DNA of 64,000 nucleotides from Anammoximicrobium sp964645045 (GCA_964645045.1 CAZXYZ010000058.1:1-64000), one strand, 5' to 3'; counted from the stretch's first letter, positions 40,956-49,226 are shown. Notes: generated by a model from the sequence alone, not told the origin. Numbers and translations: made by a program.

Positions 40956-41879
40956 TTATCTGTTTCCAACCCGCCGGAATGCCCCCAGGGATAAGACCGC
41001 GATTACGGATACCAGCCACCAGCCGGCTTCGGCCCAGCGCGTTCCGGCTCCCGCGTCCCCGATCGCTACGGGCGTTTCCGCCACGCGTCGGACCAGCGAT
41101 TGAACATCCTCTTGGTCAGGCGTCAGCAGCTTGACATCGCCCCGTAGCGTGGCTGCGGCGTTCCGGATCGCGTCCCATTCCGGCGTGTCGGCTCGAGCGA
41201 CCGCCAGGAAATGAACCGGCAAACCGCTTTCCGAGCGGAATTCGGCAAGAGAGTTTTCACCGTCGGCGGTGACGGTGTCCGCGACAACCACGATCGAGCC
41301 ACCATCGTTTCCGAGCGTCCGGCCTGCAAGTTCGAGTGCGCCGGCCAGATCGTCGCCCGGCTTTGGCATCACGGCGGGGCTGATCTCCGCGGCCATTGCC
41401 GCCACGACGGACGTGTCGCGGGTCGGCGGCAGGACCAGATGGGCTGACCCCGAATAGGCAACCAGCCCCAAGGGCAGCGATTTCCTCTCCTCGGCAAGAT
41501 CCGCGATCTTCAGCCGCGCCCGCTCCATCCGGCTGGGAGCCAGGTCCGACAGGTCCATCGACTCGCCGGCTCGTAGCACCAGCATCACAGGGACGGGATC
41601 GTCGGCAAACGGCGAAGGCTCCGGTCGCCAGGCCGGTCCTGCCACGGCGATGACAGCGAGCAGCCAGGCGACGAGCAGGCCAACGTCGCGACAACAGAAG
41701 TAGGACGGATTGGCAATCCGTCCTACGGTCAGGGCGTCGAGTAAGTCCGGCTCGATCGCCGCGCGCCAGCCGCGGAGCGGGTCTTGCGACTTGCGCACCC
41801 GCCACCAGATCCAGACGGCGAGCGGCGCCAGCAGCAGCCAGGCAGGCCGGAGGAAATGAAAGTCGCTCGGGAAGCTCAT
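40956..41879 (-). CDS. BatB-like von Willebrand protein with degenerate MIDAS and repeat-encoded insert
   Basis: From ATG 41879 the protein is 307 residues with membrane helices near 10-26 and 65-82 and at the C-terminus. The VWA-like domain starts near residue 97, but where MIDAS D-x-S-x-S is expected the sequence is VLRAGESM, so the Asp and first Ser are missing. Residues 52-60 (VGRIANPSY) are encoded exactly by a perfect 27-bp copy of the dispersed palindrome, adding nine in-frame residues in the cytoplasmic loop. The start overlaps the BatA-like stop by four bases (ATGA). It probably pairs with the BatA-like protein. Confidence 0.75.
   Translation of the reverse strand: MSFPSDFHFLRPAWLLLAPLAVWIWWRVRKSQDPLRGWRAAIEPDLLDALTVGRIANPSYFCCRDVGLLVAWLLAVIAVAGPAWRPEPSPFADDPVPVMLVLRAGESMDLSDLAPSRMERARLKIADLAEERKSLPLGLVAYSGSAHLVLPPTRDTSVVAAMAAEISPAVMPKPGDDLAGALELAGRTLGNDGGSIVVVADTVTADGENSLAEFRSESGLPVHFLAVARADTPEWDAIRNAAATLRGDVKLLTPDQEDVQSLVRRVAETPVAIGDAGAGTRWAEAGWWLVSVIAVLSLGAFRRVGNR
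41700..41726. repeat. Perfect 27-bp palindrome inside the BatB-like gene
   Basis: A 13-base arm GTAGGACGGATTG is followed by its complement around a single central base. It is read in frame as nine codons (VGRIANPSY) of the BatB-like protein. This copy is used here as the reference for the element. Confidence 0.9.
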
Positions 41880-42910
41880 CGCTCGATCATCTCCAACTGG
41901 AAGGTCTGCGGATTGACTCGCAACCGCATGGCCGAGGCTGCGACGGGCACCGCCGCACGGCCTGACCACAGCTTCCATCCGTGCGAGGCGAGCCAGACGA
42001 GCAAAGCGGCGGCCAGCGGCCAGAAGTACAGGTCGCGGCGCGGGCGATGACTGACCGTCTTCACCTCGCGAGTTTCGATCTGATCCAGCCGGTCATAGAT
42101 GCCGGTCAGTTCGCCTCGATTCATGGCCAGAAAAAAATCGCCCCCCGTCGCCTGGGCCACCGCCCGTAACGCCGGCTCGTCGAGCGCCTCCTCACCGACC
42201 GTGGTGGGGTCGCCCATGGCGACGGCGTGGATGGTGATCCCGCGGTCCGCGGCCACGCGGGCCGCCTCGACGGGCGGAACGGCGCTGGAGTTATCGTTGC
42301 CGTCGGTCAAGGCGATGATCGTCTTGGTGGGCGCATCACTGTTTTCGAACAGCCGGATGCCCAAACCGATGGCATCTCCCAGCGCCGTGCGCGGTCCGGC
42401 CATGCGGATCGCCGTCTCGTCGAGCAGCTGCCGGCAGAGGGCCAGATCGGCCGTGAAGGGCACTTGCAGGAACGGCGCATTGCCGAACACGACCAAGCCG
42501 ACGCGGTCGCCCTCGCGGCGGGCGAGAAAATCGCCCAGCACTTCCTTCACCGCCGACAGGCGGTCCACCGGCTGGCCCGACGCGTTGGTGAAATCCTGCT
42601 GTTCCATCGACCCCGACAGATCCACCACCAGCAACAGATCGCGGGTCGGAATCGAACGTTCGATCGGCGGTTCCAGCCACTGGGGACGGGCCAGGGCCAC
42701 CAGCACCAGCAACCACACGAGGGTGGCCACCACGAGAGATCCATCGCGTCCGGTTGAGGCACTCGCCCCTGCGCCGCCCGCCGCCTGCACCCGCCCGAGG
42801 AACGGTACGCGGACCGCCGGCCGGACGAGCGCGCGGGCAGGGAGAACCCACCTGACGGCTAGCGGCAGCGGGGCGAACCAGAACATCCAGACGTGAGCAA
42901 AGGTCAACAT
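41876..42910 (-). CDS. BatA-like von Willebrand factor A membrane protein
   Basis: A 344-residue protein with a membrane helix at about 58-75, a VWA domain (DLLLVVDLSGSMEQQDF with MIDAS Asp97, Ser99, Ser101; TALGDAIGLGIRLF; IIALTDGNDNSSAVP) and a C-terminal helix near 300. The MIDAS is intact, unlike its neighbour. BatA-type proteins bind divalent metal and are thought to help MoxR ATPases activate target proteins. The stop overlaps the BatB-like start. A 467-bp gap with strong hairpins separates it from the DUF4381 gene, so it may have its own promoter. Confidence 0.85.
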   Translation of the reverse strand: MLTFAHVWMFWFAPLPLAVRWVLPARALVRPAVRVPFLGRVQAAGGAGASASTGRDGSLVVATLVWLLVLVALARPQWLEPPIERSIPTRDLLLVVDLSGSMEQQDFTNASGQPVDRLSAVKEVLGDFLARREGDRVGLVVFGNAPFLQVPFTADLALCRQLLDETAIRMAGPRTALGDAIGLGIRLFENSDAPTKTIIALTDGNDNSSAVPPVEAARVAADRGITIHAVAMGDPTTVGEEALDEPALRAVAQATGGDFFLAMNRGELTGIYDRLDQIETREVKTVSHRPRRDLYFWPLAAALLVWLASHGWKLWSGRAAVPVAASAMRLRVNPQTFQLEMIER

Positions 42911-43377
42911 GGGTGATTTGAACTCAACCGGCTGTGCCGGAACCTAAAACCACACACTGCCGGCCCCGTGCCGGCGGAGGGATGACTGACCGGCTAGACC
43001 GACGTCCCAAGCGCCCCCTCTCCTCTCCCCCGTCTCTCCGTCGCCTTCGGCGGCGGAGAGACGGGGGAGAGGAGAAGTTGTTTCTGGAACGCGCCGCGTC
43101 TAGCTGTGAGTCGTCAAACCACCGACGCGGGGTCGGTGGAGGACGAATACTCGCCCAGTCTATCCAGCCCCCCCGTATTGCAAATCCCTATCGGCTGAAC
43201 TTCGCCGGCTGCGCCGGAGCCCGAATCCCTAATCCTTCACCTAATCTCTTCCTACTACTACTTTGGAGCCAGAAGAGATTGAGGGAAAGATTAAGGTGCT
43301 CTTGGGCCCACCCATACCAAAGTTGCCACTATTACAGACTCCTGTAGTCGCAAGGCAGGACGGATTGGCAATCCGTC
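42911..43377. other. Intergenic gap inside the Bat locus, rich in palindromes
   Basis: The gap holds three structures: the 26-bp hairpin at 43020-43074, an inverted array of TTTCACCTAATC-type heptads at 43231-43296 (repeated upstream of moxR at 45757-45848), and a 27-bp palindrome copy at 43355-43381. No protein frame is recognised. Confidence 0.5.
43020..43074. repeat. Very stable 26-bp hairpin
   Basis: Arms 43020-43045 (CTCCTCTCCCCCGTCTCTCC...) and 43049-43074 pair at 25 of 26 positions around the loop TTC, the remaining position being a G-T pair. It lies upstream of the BatA-like gene on the transcribed minus strand. Confidence 0.85.
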
Positions 43378-43381
43378 CTAC
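43355..43381. repeat. Palindrome copy supplying the DUF4381 stop codon
   Basis: A near-perfect copy (the first arm has one change). Read on the minus strand, the TAG in its leading GTAGGACGG is the stop codon of the DUF4381 gene. Confidence 0.8.
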
Positions 43382-43824
43382 GGAACCGTGTGACTCCGAA
43401 TCCAGTCCGCGGCGAACGCGGGCTCTTCGCTAATGTCGGAGTCATCGTGATTGGCGAAGACTCCCCGCGTCAGCGTTTCGGCGACGGTCGCGGAAACCGG
43501 CTGGCCGCCGGTCTCCGCCAGCCAAGCCAACCAGGCGGCACCGGACAACGCGGCGACATTTTTTCGAGGATATGCCACCAACGCGGTACGTTTCAGTACC
43601 TCGGCAATCGCCGTCACGTCGCCTGCGATGGCAAGTTCCCGTAGTGCGGCCCGGCGGTAGGCGTTCACACGCCACCACCGAAAAAGGCGGAATGCGAAAG
43701 CCAAGGCTGCTACGGCGATCGCGGCGAACAGCAACCACCAGCCGGGCGCCAGTGGCCACCAGGGCACGGGCGGCGGGAGGATGATCTCGCGCAGGTTGTG
43801 CAGGCTGGCAGGATCGGAGTTCAT
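43378..43824 (-). CDS. DUF4381 protein of the MoxR/Bat operon
   Basis: From ATG 43824 the product is 148 residues: LHNLREIILPPPVPWWPLAPGW, one membrane helix (LLFAAIAVAALAFAFRLF, about 29-46), then a cytoplasmic tail with YRRAALRELAIAGDVTAIAEVLKRTAL and AALSGAAWLAWL. This is the standard DUF4381 layout found between DUF58 and VWA genes. The start overlaps the DUF58 stop by four bases, and its TAG stop is the first codon of a palindrome copy, so the original C-terminus may have been trimmed. Confidence 0.85.
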   Translation of the reverse strand: MNSDPASLHNLREIILPPPVPWWPLAPGWWLLFAAIAVAALAFAFRLFRWWRVNAYRRAALRELAIAGDVTAIAEVLKRTALVAYPRKNVAALSGAAWLAWLAETGGQPVSATVAETLTRGVFANHDDSDISEEPAFAADWIRSHTVP

Positions 43825-44735
43825 CGGGTTCTTCTCCCCAGCGCGGCCAGCACCTGCTCCGCCACCGGCTCGTGGGTACATATCGGCAGGATGGGTACGC
43901 GAATGGCGCGGAGCCTGTCGCGAAGTTGATCGCACCGGTTCTGGAATTCCGCCTGCAACCGGTCGTTGAACTGGGCTCCCACCGGCAGCGAAACCCGCCG
44001 CGTGCCGTCCGTCGCTTCCATCCGCCCCTGCACGGGCAGGCGGATGCCCGCCGGATCGTAGACCAGCACCGCCAGCACGTCGTTGTGTGCAGCCAGGCAG
44101 GTCGTCCATTTCCGAGTCGTTTCGTCGTCGCCGTCATAGTCGGTGATGAGAACGACCAGGTGATCGTGCTTGGCGACGCTGGCGGCCCGCTGCAAGGCTT
44201 CGTTGAACGCGGCGGCCCCCGTCGCCGGCCGCGAGGCGGACAGCCGCCCGTTCATCTGCACCAATTCCTGGCAGATTCGCAGCACGGTACCGCGGCTGCG
44301 CTGCGGCTTGATCTCGACAAATCCCTCGTCATCAAAGAGGATCGCGCCGATGCGATCGCCCCGGTCGACCGTTCGCCAGGCAGCCAGCGCAGCGGCTTCG
44401 GCCGCTGCCGTGGCTTTCGTCGTCCGAGTGCTGCCGAAGAACATCGTCGTTCGCTGGTCCACGACCAGCAGTACGGGCCGATCGCGTTCCTCGGAATACA
44501 CGCGCACGTGCGCCGCGCGGAGCCGGGCCGTCGCTCGCCAGTCGATCGAGCGGATGTCGTCACCCGCCCGATAACGCCGCAACTCCTCGAAGGTCAGCCC
44601 GCGTCCGCGCAGCCGCGACGCGCGCCGGCCGCTGAGCAAGCTGTGGATCGGCTGGCGAGGCAGTAGCGAAAAGCCGTGTGCCTCGAACCGCAGCCGGACG
44701 AGATCATCGAGCGTCGGGTGAACGTAAGTGGTCAT
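43821..44735 (-). CDS. DUF58 protein of the MoxR/Bat operon
   Basis: A 304-residue protein with the DUF58 signature RGRGLTFEELRRYRAGDDIRSIDWRATARL, then VRVYSEERDRPVLLVVDQRTTM. The second half is VWA-like (DRIGAILFDDEGF, HLVVLITDYDGDD). ATG 44735 starts just after a half copy of the palindrome that also contains the MoxR stop; a TTG at 44741 is possible. The protein is encoded between MoxR and DUF4381, as in the classical operon, and likely assists the ATPase. Confidence 0.88.
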   Translation of the reverse strand: MTTYVHPTLDDLVRLRFEAHGFSLLPRQPIHSLLSGRRASRLRGRGLTFEELRRYRAGDDIRSIDWRATARLRAAHVRVYSEERDRPVLLVVDQRTTMFFGSTRTTKATAAAEAAALAAWRTVDRGDRIGAILFDDEGFVEIKPQRSRGTVLRICQELVQMNGRLSASRPATGAAAFNEALQRAASVAKHDHLVVLITDYDGDDETTRKWTTCLAAHNDVLAVLVYDPAGIRLPVQGRMEATDGTRRVSLPVGAQFNDRLQAEFQNRCDQLRDRLRAIRVPILPICTHEPVAEQVLAALGRRTR

Positions 44736-44751
44736 GGGCAATCCGTCCTAC
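44736..44751. repeat. Half palindrome at the MoxR/DUF58 junction
   Basis: On the minus strand GTAGGACGGATTGCCC carries one arm of the dispersed element. Its TAG is the MoxR stop and its end touches the DUF58 ATG. Confidence 0.7.
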
Positions 44752-45710
44752 GTTACCGCGACTTGTTCTAAAATGGCGTCTACCACGTCTTCACGCGTCT
44801 TTCCGGCGGCCTCGGCTTCGTACGACAGATGTACGCGGTGCGCGAGGCACGCCGGGGCGACGGCTTGAATGTCCTCGGGGGACACGAAATCGTTCCCTCG
44901 CAGCCACGCGCGGGCACGCGCCGCCGCATCCAGCGCGATGGTGGCTCGCGGGCTGGCACCGATGCGAATCCACTTCGCCAAGTCTTCGCCGTAGCGATCT
45001 GGCTCCCGGGACGCGATGACCAAATCGACAAGGTACCGTTCCGCCGGTTCGGCGACATGAATCGCGTTGACTTCTTTGCGAGCCGCGAAGATCATTTCCT
45101 GGGAGACGGGCTCCGGCGGTTCGGTATTGCTGCCGACCGTTTCGGAGCGTACCAACCGCAATACCGAAAGTTCGTTCTCCGCCGGTGGATACGGCACCTT
45201 GACGTACACGAGGAACCGATCCATCTGCGCCTCGGGCAGCGGGTACGTGCCCTCCTGCTCGATCGGGTTCTGCGTAGCCAGGACGAGAAACAGTTCCGGC
45301 AGCTTGTGCGTCTTGCCGGCGACCGTGACCTGGCGTTCCTCCATGGCCTCCAAGAGAGCCGCCTGCACTTTGGCAGGTGCTCGGTTGATCTCGTCGGCCA
45401 GCACCAGATTACCGAACAGTGGCCCGGGCTGGAACTCGAATGTTCCGTTCTGTTCCCGGTAAATCTCCGAGCCGGTCACGTCGGAGGGCAACAGGTCGGG
45501 CGTGAACTGCACGCGTCGGAATTCGCTCTCGATCAACTTGGACAGCGTTTTGATCGAGCGCGTTTTGGCCGTGCCGGGAAGCCCTTCCATCAGCACGTTG
45601 CCGTTGGCCAGCAGGGCGATCATCAGCCTCTCAACCACGGTTTGCTGGCCGATGACCGCCGCGTTCAGTGCGGCGGAGATTTTCAAAATGGATTCGCGAT
45701 GTGTTGTCAT
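44748..45710 (-). CDS. MoxR-family AAA+ ATPase
   Basis: A 320-residue MoxR ATPase: Walker A GLPGTAKT (residues 43-50), Walker B VLADEINRA (about 103-111), sensor segment LATQNPIEQEGTYPLPEAQMDRF near 150, and the lid RIGASPRATIALDAAARARAWLRG. MoxR proteins act as chaperone-like activators of specific partners together with VWA proteins. It is the first gene of a run continuing through DUF58, DUF4381, BatA, BatB, BatC and BatD-like genes. The stop codon lies in the palindrome half copy. Confidence 0.92.
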   Translation of the reverse strand: MTTHRESILKISAALNAAVIGQQTVVERLMIALLANGNVLMEGLPGTAKTRSIKTLSKLIESEFRRVQFTPDLLPSDVTGSEIYREQNGTFEFQPGPLFGNLVLADEINRAPAKVQAALLEAMEERQVTVAGKTHKLPELFLVLATQNPIEQEGTYPLPEAQMDRFLVYVKVPYPPAENELSVLRLVRSETVGSNTEPPEPVSQEMIFAARKEVNAIHVAEPAERYLVDLVIASREPDRYGEDLAKWIRIGASPRATIALDAAARARAWLRGNDFVSPEDIQAVAPACLAHRVHLSYEAEAAGKTREDVVDAILEQVAVT

Positions 45711-45756
45711 AGTTGCGCACAGTCCGGGTTCTCAATGTCGAAGATCTGTGAATCAT

Positions 45757-45848
45757 CCTTAATCTTTCACCTAATCTTTCACTTAATCTCCGTCCGGCTC
45801 GAAGGCAGTGGGAAAGAGACTACGTGAAAGATCAAGTGAAAGACTAGG
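45757..45848. repeat. Inverted TTTCAC-heptad array upstream of moxR
   Basis: The left part (45757-45790) repeats the unit AATCTTTCACCTAATC, and the right part (45824-45848) is its inverted counterpart, GTGAAAGATCAAGTGAAAGA. A related inverted array lies at 43231-43296. The spacing from the moxR start (about 50 bp) would allow a regulatory role. Confidence 0.6.
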
Positions 45849-45881
45849 GGTTCGGGTCCCTGCGCAGCCGGTGAAATCTTC

Positions 45882-47693
45882 CTATTCATCCTCGGCATAC
45901 TCGAGACGCACGAACAGGTAGTTCTCGGTACGCTCCGGCCCAAAGTGGATCAGCACCGGCGCCTCTTCCTGGGTCAAATTGTACAGTCCCGTTTCGGCGA
46001 CGATGCTGTCGCTGTCACCAATACGAAAGGCCACGCGTTGCGTGTCCTTGTCCACCTGCCCCTGGACCGTCTGACACTGGTCGGTGTCGATGTTGTGAAG
46101 CGTGCCGCTGACGATTCCCTCTTTGCTGACGGCAAGCTGGATCACGTGGCTTGGCTCGACGTCTTTCTCGTTCGTCGAAACGGCGAAGGTTCCCAATGGC
46201 AGCCACTCGGCGGCTTCCGCCTGCTCGTCCGATTGCGGGGGCGGGACCGTGGCCAGGTCCATCGCGCTCATCGCGTACTCTTCGGCCGTGGCCACCCGCT
46301 GGCCGCCTACGTAGACGTCGTTGTCCTGGAAGGCCACGTTTCCACCGCTTCCGTAGTCGTAGAACACGGGCTGGGCCCAGACGACCGAGGGCGCACTCCA
46401 GGTGAACCAGGTGGTTGCACGCCCCCAGGCAGGCGCCGTCCACCAGTAACGCGCCGGAAAACTGTGTCGCCAGAAATGGAAGTGCCAACCTCCCACGGGG
46501 AATGGATGCCGGTTCCACCAGACGGAGGTAAACCAGATGTTGCGGCGGTGAGACGGTACCCAACTGCGGCGTACTCCGTTGCCCCATCCGCTCCAGAAGC
46601 CCAGCCGCGCCGGCGGGGGACTCCACCAGCCGCGCTGAGCAGGATTGACGAAGGCCGTGTTCCAGCGATTCTGAATACTGACGTTGACGCTGCGATCGAT
46701 GGTGACCCACGGCGGACGCTGGCTGATGACGGTGTTGTTGGACCAGCGACTCCGGTCCCCGAGATTCGGTCGGTCGACCACGCCTGGCCGATTGCCGACG
46801 CCGGGACGGTCTCCGGCGTCGGGGCGAGCGGGCAGCGTTACGGCGGCGCCTCCACCGGGCCGATTGCCGACACCGGGACGGTCGCCGGCGTCGGGGCGAG
46901 CGGGCAGCGTTACAGCGATACCTCCACCGGGCCGAAGCGGCCTGTCCATCCCCAGGAAATCACCGACGTCGCCAGGCGACGGGCGGCTGATACCGCCCGG
47001 TTGAGTGCCGATACCGGGACGACTACTGAGGTTCGGACGGTCTCCTGGGAGGGGGCGAATGTCGGAAGTCCCGGGACGGTTTGGCAAACTCGGACGCTCT
47101 CCCACTCCGGGACGGTCCGCCAAATTCGGACGATCCACGGAACCCGGGCGAGTGGGCAGACTCGGACGATCTCCGACCCCCGGGCGAGTCGCCGTACCTG
47201 GCAGGTTCCCGGAAATCGGTCGATCACCGAGATTGGGCAGGCTCGTCGTGGGCCGAGAAGCGGGACGCGAGGCCCCGACGGATTGGCCGGCTCCCGGACG
47301 GGACGGGGGAGATGACGGCAGGTTCGGCCGCGTACTAATGCTGGGCGGAGATGCGGGCCTGGTGCCAGGAGCGAGCCCGCCGCTGGGCCGAACGACCGGC
47401 GACGTCGAGGGCAGACTTGCAGGCGGCCGCGCAGCGGGCTGACTGATGTTCGGCCGGCTCGGGGCGGGGCGGGGGGTTCCCAGGCTCGGCGTGCTGGGCC
47501 GGGAAACGGGTGCCGAGGCACTCGGGCGCGAAGCACTGGGGCGCGAGACCGATGCAGCCGGGGAACGCGAAGGGCCGGTGCTGCCAGCCGCCCCGCTGCT
47601 ACGAGAGCCACCGCCACGCCCCTGGGCTGAACCGAGGTCCGGTGCGAGAAAGACGACGACGAGGATCGCGACGCAAGACGGCATGCGGATCAT
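45882..47693 (-). CDS. Secreted proline/arginine/glycine-rich repeat protein
   Basis: A 603-residue exported protein with a signal peptide (CVAILVVVFLAPDLGSAQ). Residues about 30-320 are low-complexity (many NRPGVGDRP-type units, including a 24-residue tandem duplicate). An aromatic region follows (WWSPPPARLGFWSGWGNG, WHFHFWRHSFPARYWWTAP), then a small C-terminal globular domain (SHVIQLAVSKEGIVSGTLHN). The C-terminal part resembles exported domains of planctomycetal structural or mineral-associated proteins, but I do not recognise a named family. It overlaps the next gene's stop by four bases, so the two are coupled. Confidence 0.65.
   Translation of the reverse strand: MIRMPSCVAILVVVFLAPDLGSAQGRGGGSRSSGAAGSTGPSRSPAASVSRPSASRPSASAPVSRPSTPSLGTPRPAPSRPNISQPAARPPASLPSTSPVVRPSGGLAPGTRPASPPSISTRPNLPSSPPSRPGAGQSVGASRPASRPTTSLPNLGDRPISGNLPGTATRPGVGDRPSLPTRPGSVDRPNLADRPGVGERPSLPNRPGTSDIRPLPGDRPNLSSRPGIGTQPGGISRPSPGDVGDFLGMDRPLRPGGGIAVTLPARPDAGDRPGVGNRPGGGAAVTLPARPDAGDRPGVGNRPGVVDRPNLGDRSRWSNNTVISQRPPWVTIDRSVNVSIQNRWNTAFVNPAQRGWWSPPPARLGFWSGWGNGVRRSWVPSHRRNIWFTSVWWNRHPFPVGGWHFHFWRHSFPARYWWTAPAWGRATTWFTWSAPSVVWAQPVFYDYGSGGNVAFQDNDVYVGGQRVATAEEYAMSAMDLATVPPPQSDEQAEAAEWLPLGTFAVSTNEKDVEPSHVIQLAVSKEGIVSGTLHNIDTDQCQTVQGQVDKDTQRVAFRIGDSDSIVAETGLYNLTQEEAPVLIHFGPERTENYLFVRLEYAEDE
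46789..46932. repeat. 72-bp tandem duplication in the proline-rich gene
   Basis: Units 46789-46860 and 46861-46932 are nearly identical and stay in frame, encoding AVTLPARPDAGDRPGVGNRP twice. The array seems to have grown by unequal exchange. Confidence 0.8.
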
Positions 47694-48649
47694 GGCTTCG
47701 CTCCTTCCTCGTTCGTCGTCCCGCCGGTCGCATTTCCGCTTGCCGCGGCCGTTCGAACCACGGTCACCGGATCGGCGGACGGAAGCAGTTCGCCGTCGAT
47801 GGACTCGCCGATCACTTGAACGGTTATGGTATCGTCATCGACCCGAGTAATGACTTGGGTCCCGGCCCCGATTCGACCATCGCGGAGAGTCTGCGACATT
47901 TTCAGCATCCAGGCTTGGTCGTGCTTCGAGACGGTTCCTTGCCCGAACGAGCCGTCCGAATGGAAGATCCACGTGCGAATCTGTCTGTTCAACGGATCCC
48001 AGCCAATGATCTGCGTACCCTGCCGCTCCTCGTCCGCGAACTGGGCGGTGAACGAGCGGATCAGGAAGGTCCGGTTCGGTGACCAACGAACCGTGGTGAC
48101 CACCTGCGCACCTTCCGCTTGATCCTGCCAAGTCCCAATCAACCACTCCAAGTCCTTCAGGGCCTCGCCCGGGCTCGCCGGAGGCAGCAGATCGCGTTCG
48201 CGCGAGTTGCTGATCAGCCATTCCTTCCCGTCCTTGACGAGTGTTGCCGCAAACACGGACACCACCGGTTCCGCGTCGCCGACGGCCAGCGTCGTCCGGC
48301 CCTCGATCGCGGCCACATCGGGGCGGACCAGCTGGATGGCGGTGATCTGTCCCGCCAGCCGAGCGCCGGGGGCCTCTTTGAAGAACGCGGCGAAGTGCTG
48401 CTGGAGTGCCTCGCGCCCTTCGATCCGCTGGCCCGAATCCTCCGCGGTCGAAACACAGTCGGGCGACCAGAACGCCGCGACCGCCCCGGCGTCCTGCTTG
48501 TTGAACGCTGCCACGTAAGACTCCAGACGCAGATGAATGGCCTCGTGCCCGCCCGGAACGGCCGCAGCGTCCTGGCGGTTATCGGACTGGGCGAGCCCCA
48601 CGTGAGTGAGGCTCATCAACACGGCGGTGAATGCGATGGTTCGGATCAT
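47690..48649 (-). CDS. Exported SnoaL/SgcJ-like protein
   Basis: A 319-residue protein with a signal peptide (AFTAVLMSLTHVGLAQ). Residues about 35-155 are a SnoaL-like cone fold (RLESYVAAFNKQDAGAVAAFWSPDCV, REALQQHFAAFFKEAPG), as in the SgcJ/EcaC group. The second half (LEWLIGTWQDQAEGAQV, FLIRSFTAQFADEERQGTQIIGWDP) is a lipocalin-like DUF1579 relative. Activity is unknown. Its ATGA overlap with the proline-rich gene downstream suggests one transcript. Confidence 0.75.
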   Translation of the reverse strand: MIRTIAFTAVLMSLTHVGLAQSDNRQDAAAVPGGHEAIHLRLESYVAAFNKQDAGAVAAFWSPDCVSTAEDSGQRIEGREALQQHFAAFFKEAPGARLAGQITAIQLVRPDVAAIEGRTTLAVGDAEPVVSVFAATLVKDGKEWLISNSRERDLLPPASPGEALKDLEWLIGTWQDQAEGAQVVTTVRWSPNRTFLIRSFTAQFADEERQGTQIIGWDPLNRQIRTWIFHSDGSFGQGTVSKHDQAWMLKMSQTLRDGRIGAGTQVITRVDDDTITVQVIGESIDGELLPSADPVTVVRTAAASGNATGGTTNEEGAKP

Positions 48650-48719
48650 GTTTCTAGTCCCTGTTTGTTCCGGTTGGTTCGACCTGTCAAACTTCGCGTC
48701 CGCATACTCGATCAGAAGA

Positions 48720-49202
48720 TCATGATTTCTCCGGCGGTGCAGAAAACCTGAGAAACAGACACAGGGCGGCGATCACGACGGCAACGCCGGCTCCACTTTG
48801 AAGCACCGCCAGCGGGCCGGGCGCGTCGGCAGCCTTGCCGACAAAACCCACGGCCATCGCCACCACCACGATACCAATGACCTTGTTTTCAAGGTCGGCG
48901 AGGCTTTCGATTTTGAACCGCTTGAACAATTGGTCGTCTTTCTGGCCGATGAACAGAATATAGACGCCGACCGCAATGAGATAGCTGATCGCCCCGACAA
49001 GGAACATATCGATGGCCTCAATGACGGTGAGCGTCAATTGCTTGGCGGTTCTCGCGGAATACTCGCCCATCTGCAATAGCTCCCATTCCTGAACCAGGAC
49101 CAGGGCCAGTCCCGAGACCACGACGCTAAGCGTGAGAAACAGGGAGCCGATGACAGGCAGAACCATCAAGTACCGGCTGACATAGAGAAGCTTTCGCAGC
49201 AT
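48720..49202 (-). CDS. YqhA/UPF0114-like membrane protein
   Basis: A 160-residue protein starting LRKLLYVSRYLMVLPVIGSLFL, with three to four membrane helices (residues about 10-35, 62-85, 112-128, 134-150). IEAIDMFLVGAISYLIAVGVYILFIGQ and LENKVIGIVVVAMAVGF match the YqhA/UPF0114 family, whose function is not well established. ATG 49202 is chosen; the longer frame to 49445 runs through a palindrome copy and has no membrane or family support. Confidence 0.7.
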   Translation of the reverse strand: MLRKLLYVSRYLMVLPVIGSLFLTLSVVVSGLALVLVQEWELLQMGEYSARTAKQLTLTVIEAIDMFLVGAISYLIAVGVYILFIGQKDDQLFKRFKIESLADLENKVIGIVVVAMAVGFVGKAADAPGPLAVLQSGAGVAVVIAALCLFLRFSAPPEKS

Positions 49203-49226
49203 GGGAATGACGTGGATGCAAAGAAA

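Noticed and set aside
45945..47315. A 456-codon plus-strand frame opposite the proline-rich gene
   Set aside because: Low-complexity shadow. The minus frame has a signal peptide, aromatic region and an operon overlap.
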